DNA of 64,000 bases, taken from assembly GCF_900114705.1 (NCBI RefSeq), contig NZ_FOTW01000025.1, positions 1 through 64,000 on the forward strand. The letters are read 5' to 3'. The DNA comes from Rugamonas rubra (lineage in GTDB: Bacteria > Pseudomonadota > Gammaproteobacteria > Burkholderiales > Burkholderiaceae_D). The notes under the pieces were generated by a model. That model made no database searches. It was not told the DNA's origin and saw only the letters and a list, made by a program, of their open reading frames with translations. Numbering within the stretch: position 1 is the first letter of the stretch; every line of letters begins with the position of its first letter. The translations under genes were made by a program, and so were the position numbers. Of the stretch, positions 59,278 through 64,000 are shown one piece after another.

Positions 59278-60984
59278 ATGTTCGCCAATCTGAAAATCAA
59301 GACCCTGGTCGTGGTCGCGCTCGGCGTGCTGCTCGCGCTGATGCTGGCCAACGGGGTGATGGGCATCTATAGCGCCGGCTATTCGGTCGCGCTGGTCAAG
59401 GACGTCACGCTTAAGGACCAGAAGAAAAGCGCCGAGCAGACCGCTATCCGGCTCGACATGGAACTGAGCCGCAGCCAGATCCTGCAGGCCCTGCAGCACA
59501 ATCCGGAGCTGGCCTGGTCCAAGTTGCACGACCATCCGCTGGCGCTGCATTTCGAGCAGATCGACACGCTCGCGGCGCGCACCGCCAAGCGCTGGGACGC
59601 CTACCTGGCCATGCTGGGCGGCGCGGAGGAGCGGCGGCTGGCCGAGAAATGGCAGGCCGACAGCGCCGGCCTGGGGCTCGAGGCGATCCGCGCGGCCGGC
59701 GCGGCGATCAGGGCCAAGCAGTGGGACGAGGCCGAGACGGTGCTGATCAAGCGGATCAACCCGTCCTATCGGGTGGGCGACGTGGCGCTCAAGGCGCTGG
59801 CCGAGTTCGACGTCGAGAAGGCCAAGGCCAACGAGGCCGAGGTAGGCGCCAACCTGCAGGCGACCGCCTACGCCATGTTCCTAGTGCTGGCCCTGGGCCT
59901 GGTGTTGGGCGTGGCGGTGGGCTGGCTGCTGCTGGTGTCGATCTCGGCGCCGCTGCGGCAGGCCATGGCGATCGCCAGCCGGGTGGCCGAAGGCGACCTG
60001 AGCGGCTCCGCCGAGGCGCGCAGCGGCAACGAGATCGGCGCCCTGTTGACGGCGCTGGACCGGATGCGCGGCAAGCTGGCCGGCATCGTCCACGAGGTGC
60101 GCGGCAGCACCCGCACCATCGCCGCCGCCTCGGGTGAGATCGCGGCCGGCAACCTGGACCTGTCGCGCCGCACCGGCGACCAGGCCGGCTCGCTGGAGCG
60201 GACCGCCACGGCGATGGAGCAGCTGACCGGCACCGTCAAGCAGAACGCCGACAACGCGCGCCAGGCCAACCAACTGGCGCAATCGGCCTCGGCGGTGGCG
60301 GTCAAGGGCGGCGCGGTGGTGGCGCAGGTGGTCGAGACCATGGGCTCGATCAACGACTCGTCCAAGAAGATCGTCGACATCATCGGCGTCATCGACGGCA
60401 TCGCCTTCCAGACGAATATTTTGGCGCTGAACGCGGCGGTGGAGGCGGCCCGCGCCGGCGAGCAGGGCCGCGGCTTCGCGGTGGTGGCGTCGGAGGTGCG
60501 CAACCTGGCGCAGCGCAGCGCCGGCGCGGCCAAGGAGATCAAGGAGTTGATCGGCGACTCGGTCGACAAGGTCGGCAGCGGCGCCAGGCTGGTCGACCAG
60601 GCCGGCGCGACGATGCAGGAGATCGTCAGCAGCATCCAGCGCGTGACCGACATCATGGGCGAAATCACCCACGCCAGCCAGGAACAGACCGCCGGCCTGG
60701 AGCAGATCAACGGCGCGATCGGGCAGATGGACGCGATCACCCAGCAGAACGTGGCCCTGGTGGAGGAGGCCTCGGCGGCGGCCAGCTCGCTGCAGTCGCA
60801 GGCCGACACGCTGAGCCAGGTGGTCAGCGTGTTCAAGCTCGATGGAGTAGCGGCGGCGCAGACGGCGCCGCCGGCGGTGGTCCGGCCCCGGGCGGCGGCG
60901 AGCGCCCAAGCCGGGGCCGCGACCGGCTCGGCCGTGCGGACGCTCGGGCTTAAGCGGCCGGTGCGGGCTGGCGGCGCCAGGTGA
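59278..60984 (+). CDS. Methyl-accepting chemotaxis protein
   Basis: 568 residues. TM1 about 8-30 (LVVVALGVLLALMLANGVMGIYSAG), a ~175-residue sensor, TM2 about 200-222 (AMFLVLALGLVLGVAVGWLLL), HAMP, and the signalling domain with IIGVIDGIAFQTNILALNAAVEAARAGEQGRGFAVVASEVRNLA. Methylation helices and an Ala/Pro-rich tail ending LGLKRPVRAGGAR; no CheR-tether pentapeptide. ATG 59278 with AAGGAGCAAGCC ahead. Its 3' end overlaps the convergent folA gene by 35 bp. The signalling domain is nearly the same as that of the receptor at 42328-43923, while the sensors differ. Confidence 0.94.
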   Translation: MFANLKIKTLVVVALGVLLALMLANGVMGIYSAGYSVALVKDVTLKDQKKSAEQTAIRLDMELSRSQILQALQHNPELAWSKLHDHPLALHFEQIDTLAARTAKRWDAYLAMLGGAEERRLAEKWQADSAGLGLEAIRAAGAAIRAKQWDEAETVLIKRINPSYRVGDVALKALAEFDVEKAKANEAEVGANLQATAYAMFLVLALGLVLGVAVGWLLLVSISAPLRQAMAIASRVAEGDLSGSAEARSGNEIGALLTALDRMRGKLAGIVHEVRGSTRTIAAASGEIAAGNLDLSRRTGDQAGSLERTATAMEQLTGTVKQNADNARQANQLAQSASAVAVKGGAVVAQVVETMGSINDSSKKIVDIIGVIDGIAFQTNILALNAAVEAARAGEQGRGFAVVASEVRNLAQRSAGAAKEIKELIGDSVDKVGSGARLVDQAGATMQEIVSSIQRVTDIMGEITHASQEQTAGLEQINGAIGQMDAITQQNVALVEEASAAASSLQSQADTLSQVVSVFKLDGVAAAQTAPPAVVRPRAAASAQAGAATGSAVRTLGLKRPVRAGGAR

Positions 60985-61447
60985 CGAAGGCGTATTGCAG
61001 ATCGGCGCTTGGGGAGGCGTGCTCCTCGCGCGAGGCCTCCCGCCATTGGGCGGAGTCGATGGCCGGGAAGAAGGCGTCGCAGTTGTAGGTTTTTTTGACC
61101 TCGGTGACGATCAGTTGGTCTGCCACGGCCATCGCCTGGCGGTAGATGTCGGCGCCGCCGATGATGAAGGCTTGCTGCCCGGCCACCAGGGCGACTGCGG
61201 CCTCGACCGACGACGCCGTCTCGACGCCGTCATGGCGCCAGTCCGGGTTGCGCGTGATGACGATGTTGCGCCGACCCGGCAGCGGCCGGCCGATCGAGTC
61301 GAAGGTCTTGCGGCCCATCACGATGGGGTGGCCGGTGGTGACGCGCTTGAAGTGCGCCATGTCTTCCGGCAGCTTCCACGGCAGGGTGTTGTCGATGCCG
61401 ATGCCGCGCTGGGTGTCCATGGCGACGATGATGGTCAATTGGGTCAT
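60950..61447 (-). CDS. folA: Dihydrofolate reductase
   Basis: 165 residues, full chromosomal DHFR. Hallmarks: LTIIVAMDTQRGIGIDNTLPWKLPEDMAHFKRVTTGHPIVMGRKTFDSIGRPLPGRRNIVITRNP, FIIGGADIYRQAM and the C-terminal FFPAIDSAQWREASREEH. Reduces dihydrofolate to tetrahydrofolate with NADPH, supporting thymidylate and purine synthesis. ATG 61447 gives the normal start. Its stop lies inside the 3' end of the convergent chemoreceptor gene (35-bp overlap), so the two transcripts are complementary at their ends. Confidence 0.97.
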   Translation of the reverse strand: MTQLTIIVAMDTQRGIGIDNTLPWKLPEDMAHFKRVTTGHPIVMGRKTFDSIGRPLPGRRNIVITRNPDWRHDGVETASSVEAAVALVAGQQAFIIGGADIYRQAMAVADQLIVTEVKKTYNCDAFFPAIDSAQWREASREEHASPSADLQYAFVTWRRQPAPAA

Positions 61448-61651
61448 ATTGTTTCCAAAGCAATTGCGGGCGCCGCGCCAACGGGGGCGGGCGGTGGTTG
61501 CCGATATTATCGGCGAAATCGGCGCGGCCGGTGGGCTGGCTTGGCGGAACGGTGTCGTATGTTCTGTGGCAAATTAAGTTTAATGCAATAATGCGAAACA
61601 CAGAGCAGCCAGTATGCAGCCGGTTTATGGAATAGAGGTTGAAGTATAGAT

Positions 61652-62227
61652 ATGGGTAATAGTACAGATGTTGTCGGCGAGGCCGGGGAATTCGCCGATC
61701 CGGCGCGCGGCGCGTTGCCGGCGCAGTTGTTGGCGGCGCTGGCCGGCGCCTACCGCGACGCCGGCCTGGCGAGCAGCGCCGCGCCGGTGCGCGAGGCCGA
61801 GAGCGCCGAGTACGGCGCCTGCCGGCTGGGGCTGGCGGGTTTGTCGGTGGCGTTCCGCGTCGCCAAGACCACGCCGACCAAGATCGGCCAGTTCGTGACG
61901 ATTTGGAAACGGCCGACGCCGCAGGCCGAGATCGCCCCGCTGGACGGCGCCGACGGCGTCGACGTGGTGGTGGTCAGCGTGGCCGAGGCCGGCCCCGGCG
62001 GCCGGCACGGCCAGTTCGTCTTCGACCGCGCGGTGTTGCTGGCCAAGGGCGTGATGTCGCGCGGCGGCGTCGGCGGCAAGCGCGCCCTGCGCGTGTATCC
62101 GCCGTGGACCGTGCCGGTGGCCAAGGACGCCATTCGCACGCAGCGGTGGCAGCTGGCCTGCTTCGTGCCGCTGCGCAACGACGGCGGCGCCGACCCGGCG
62201 CGCCTGCGCGCCTTGCTGAACCTCTGA
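61652..62227 (+). CDS. MepB family protein
   Basis: 191 residues. The MepB core is clear: YGACRLGLAGLSVAFRVAKTTPTKIGQFVTIWKR, GRHGQFVFDRAVLLAKGVMSR, GKRALRVYPPWTVPVAKDAIRTQRWQLACFVPL. A ~45-residue N-terminal helical part precedes it. MepB in staphylococci is cotranscribed with the MepA drug exporter; its biochemical role is unknown, and no exporter is next to it here. The start ATG 61652 has no strong ribosome site; AGAGGTTGAAG is about 10 bases upstream. Stands alone. Confidence 0.87.
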   Translation: MGNSTDVVGEAGEFADPARGALPAQLLAALAGAYRDAGLASSAAPVREAESAEYGACRLGLAGLSVAFRVAKTTPTKIGQFVTIWKRPTPQAEIAPLDGADGVDVVVVSVAEAGPGGRHGQFVFDRAVLLAKGVMSRGGVGGKRALRVYPPWTVPVAKDAIRTQRWQLACFVPLRNDGGADPARLRALLNL

Positions 62228-62295
62228 CATCGACCTGCGCGGCGAGGTGGCGCCGGAGCACGAGCTGCTCGGCGCCGACGGCATGCCCTTGGACT

Positions 62296-63909
62296 TTAGA
62301 CCGCCTGCGGCTCCAGGGTCTTCTTGAACTGCGACACGCCGTCCAGGTCGAGCAGCTCGACCGTCATCGCCTTCGACTGCGGGTCGATGGTGACCTCGCC
62401 GAAGAACTGGTAGCCGGCGAACGGCGAGGAGTTGGCGATCTTCGGCGCCTTGGCGAACACTTCGGTGGGGCCGAAGGTCATGTCCAGCTTGTTCGGCCCG
62501 AAGGCGCCGGCGTTCATCGGTCCGGCGACGAACTCCCAGAACGGCGCGAAGTCGGTGAAGCTGGCCTTGGCCGGATCGTAGTAGTGCGCCGCGCAGTAGT
62601 GCACGTCGGCGGTGATCCAGGTGACGTTCTTGATGGCCTTGATGGCCTTGAGCAGGCGGGCGATCTCCAGCTCGCGGCCGGAGGCGGCGCCGTCGTCGCC
62701 GTTGGCGCTGGCCTCCCAGCGGGTGGCGCCGTTGGCCTCGGTGCCGTCCGGCACGTACAGGCTCAGCGGCATGTCCGCCGCGATCACCTTCCACACCGCC
62801 TTCGACGCCTTCAGCTCGCCGATCAGCCAGTCGATCTGCGCCGGGCCCAGGTAGGCGCTGCTGGCGTCCTCGACCGTTTGGCGGTTGGCCGAGTTCGGGC
62901 CCCGGTAGCTGCGCATGTCCAGCACGAACACGTCGAGCAGCGGGCCGTAGGAGACGCTGCGGTAGATGCGCTGCGGCTCGGACTGCTTGAAGTAGCGCAT
63001 CGGCGCGTACTCGAGGAAGGCGCGCTGGCCGCGCGCCGCCAGGGTGGCCACGTTCTTCTCCTTGTAGCGCGCATCGGCCGACAGGTCCTTAGCCCCGTTG
63101 TAGTTGTTGACCACCTCGTGGTCGTCCCACTGCCACAGCTGCGGCACCTGGGCGGCGAACTTGCGGAAGTTCAAGTCCAGCGTGTTGTAGGCGTGGCGGC
63201 CACGGAACTCCTTGAGCGTCTCGGCCACCTTGCTGACCTCCTCGGTGACGATGCTCTTCCAGATCTTGCCGTTCTCGGCCACGGTCTCGGCCTTGATCGG
63301 GCCGTCGGCGTAGATGGTGTCGCCGCTGTGGATGAAGAAGTCCGGGTCGCGCTTGCGCATCGCCTCGTAGATCTTGACGCCGCCGAATTCGGTGTTGATG
63401 CCCCAGCCCTGGCCGGCGTTGTCGCCGCTCCAGTGGAAGCGCACCGGCTTGGTGCTGGCGGCGCCGGGCGCGGTGCGGAACTGGCCGCTCAGCACTTCGC
63501 TCTCGATGCGGCCGTCGCTCGGGTCGACGTAGCGCACGCGCACGTTGAGCGTTTGGCCGGCCGGCAGGCCGCTCAGGTCGACGCGGCTGGTGAAGTCGGT
63601 CGCCTCGGTGGCGGTGGGGCCGACGATGCGGCTGGGGTTGCTGAACTTGTCGCTGGTGTCGTACTCGACGATCATCTGCGCGTTGCGGTCGCTGCGACTC
63701 CAGACGATGGCCTGGTTCGAGGTGACGTCGCCGAATTGGATGCCGGACAGCAGCTTGGGCCGGTCCTTGTCGCTGATGATGACGGCCGGCGCGGCCGGCG
63801 ACGAGTCGCCGCCGCAGCCGCTCAACAGGGCGGAACCGGACAGCGCGGTGCTGCCAACCAGAATGCCGCCCTGCGAGAGGAAACGGCGGCGCGAGAGAAT
63901 GGAAGTCAT
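62296..63909 (-). CDS. Tat-exported PhoD-like alkaline phosphatase / phosphodiesterase
   Basis: 537 residues. Twin-arginine signal SRRRFLSQGGILVGSTALSGSALLSGCGG with a possible lipobox Cys. An N-terminal fibronectin-like PhoD_N domain (LLSGIQFGDVTSNQAIVWSRSDRNAQMIVEYDTS) precedes the metallophosphatase domain: RFHWSGDNAGQGWGIN, DFFIHSGDTIYADG, LWQWDDHEVVNNYNG and NVTWITADVHYCAAHYYDP, which hold the metal ligands. Releases phosphate from organic phosphodiesters or monoesters in the periplasm; typically made under phosphate limitation. ATG 63909 with AGGAGCTTCC upstream. No Pho box was identified in the short upstream part available. Confidence 0.92.
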   Translation of the reverse strand: MTSILSRRRFLSQGGILVGSTALSGSALLSGCGGDSSPAAPAVIISDKDRPKLLSGIQFGDVTSNQAIVWSRSDRNAQMIVEYDTSDKFSNPSRIVGPTATEATDFTSRVDLSGLPAGQTLNVRVRYVDPSDGRIESEVLSGQFRTAPGAASTKPVRFHWSGDNAGQGWGINTEFGGVKIYEAMRKRDPDFFIHSGDTIYADGPIKAETVAENGKIWKSIVTEEVSKVAETLKEFRGRHAYNTLDLNFRKFAAQVPQLWQWDDHEVVNNYNGAKDLSADARYKEKNVATLAARGQRAFLEYAPMRYFKQSEPQRIYRSVSYGPLLDVFVLDMRSYRGPNSANRQTVEDASSAYLGPAQIDWLIGELKASKAVWKVIAADMPLSLYVPDGTEANGATRWEASANGDDGAASGRELEIARLLKAIKAIKNVTWITADVHYCAAHYYDPAKASFTDFAPFWEFVAGPMNAGAFGPNKLDMTFGPTEVFAKAPKIANSSPFAGYQFFGEVTIDPQSKAMTVELLDLDGVSQFKKTLEPQAV

Positions 63910-64000
63910 GGAAGCTCCTAAAAGAATAGCTATCCATGCTATGTTCTTCACATGACAACATGATGAAACGGGCAACGGAGCGGGCCGGCGGGCGGGCCGG

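Noticed and set aside
62228..62296. Coding-like string (DIDLRGEVAPEHELLGADG) between the MepB and PhoD-like genes
   Set aside because: It reads like a protein C-terminus but has no start, is under 25 codons and matches no family I recognise; possibly a remnant, not enough to annotate.

Overview
The window looks like chromosomal DNA of a GC-rich betaproteobacterium of the Oxalobacteraceae (Massilia / Duganella / Janthinobacterium-like). The reasons are the base composition, a PEP-CTERM protein, the recJ plus RpfE-type gene pair, the lolC-lolD-tatD-comEC order, two betaproteobacterial-style methyl-accepting chemotaxis proteins, and several small DUF families common in that group. This assignment is inference from gene content; no 16S or other marker gene is present. 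No tRNA, rRNA or CRISPR array was seen.

Region 1 (1-9100) is accessory DNA. A filamentous-hemagglutinin / CdiA-type gene is interrupted by an IS3-family element (1201-4908), which is itself interrupted by a group II intron (1970-4251). Both insertions can be removed on paper to the base. Deleting the IS plus one copy of a 3-bp GTC duplication restores the hemagglutinin frame, and removing the intron restores the transposase frame. The 3' half of the hemagglutinin ends in a predicted serine-hydrolase (GHSRG) toxin-like domain. A lipoprotein that is a good immunity candidate follows with a 4-bp overlap, and then an AT-rich tail with two small orphan genes and a decayed coding remnant.

Region 2 (9100-20150) starts with a purine-salvage group: an NCS2 permease with a structured leader, an 8-oxoguanine deaminase-like amidohydrolase, and a GntR/FCD regulator with a plausible operator. 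It continues with an ABC-F ATPase, a DUF4105 membrane protein that may be translated from a leaderless mRNA, several small conserved genes, an unknown two-gene unit (small basic protein plus membrane protein), and a RES/Xre toxin-antitoxin pair.

Region 3 (20150-29020) holds a two-component system divergent from a complete heavy-metal RND efflux operon (adaptor, pump, DUF3240, outer-membrane channel), with a PmrA/QseB-like palindrome between them. A cytochrome b561 gene follows.

Region 4 (29050-46000) is mostly housekeeping: recJ, RpfE-type protein, PEP-CTERM protein, lolC/E and lolD, tatD, comEC, a chemoreceptor and dcd. It also has a lipoprotein hydrolase and a DUF6345 protein with a caspase-like His/Cys pair.

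Region 5 (46000-50140) is a Cpx-like envelope-stress locus: CpxA/CpxR-like kinase and regulator divergent from a CpxP/Spy-like gene, with phased TTTAC (CpxR-box-like) arrays. A second array precedes a FlxA-like gene.

Region 6 (50190-64000) carries an exported intradiol-dioxygenase-like protein, a DUF1800/DUF1501 pair, an acyltransferase, a large Orn/Lys/Arg decarboxylase, DUF4337, a second chemoreceptor, folA, a MepB-family gene and a Tat-exported PhoD-like phosphatase.
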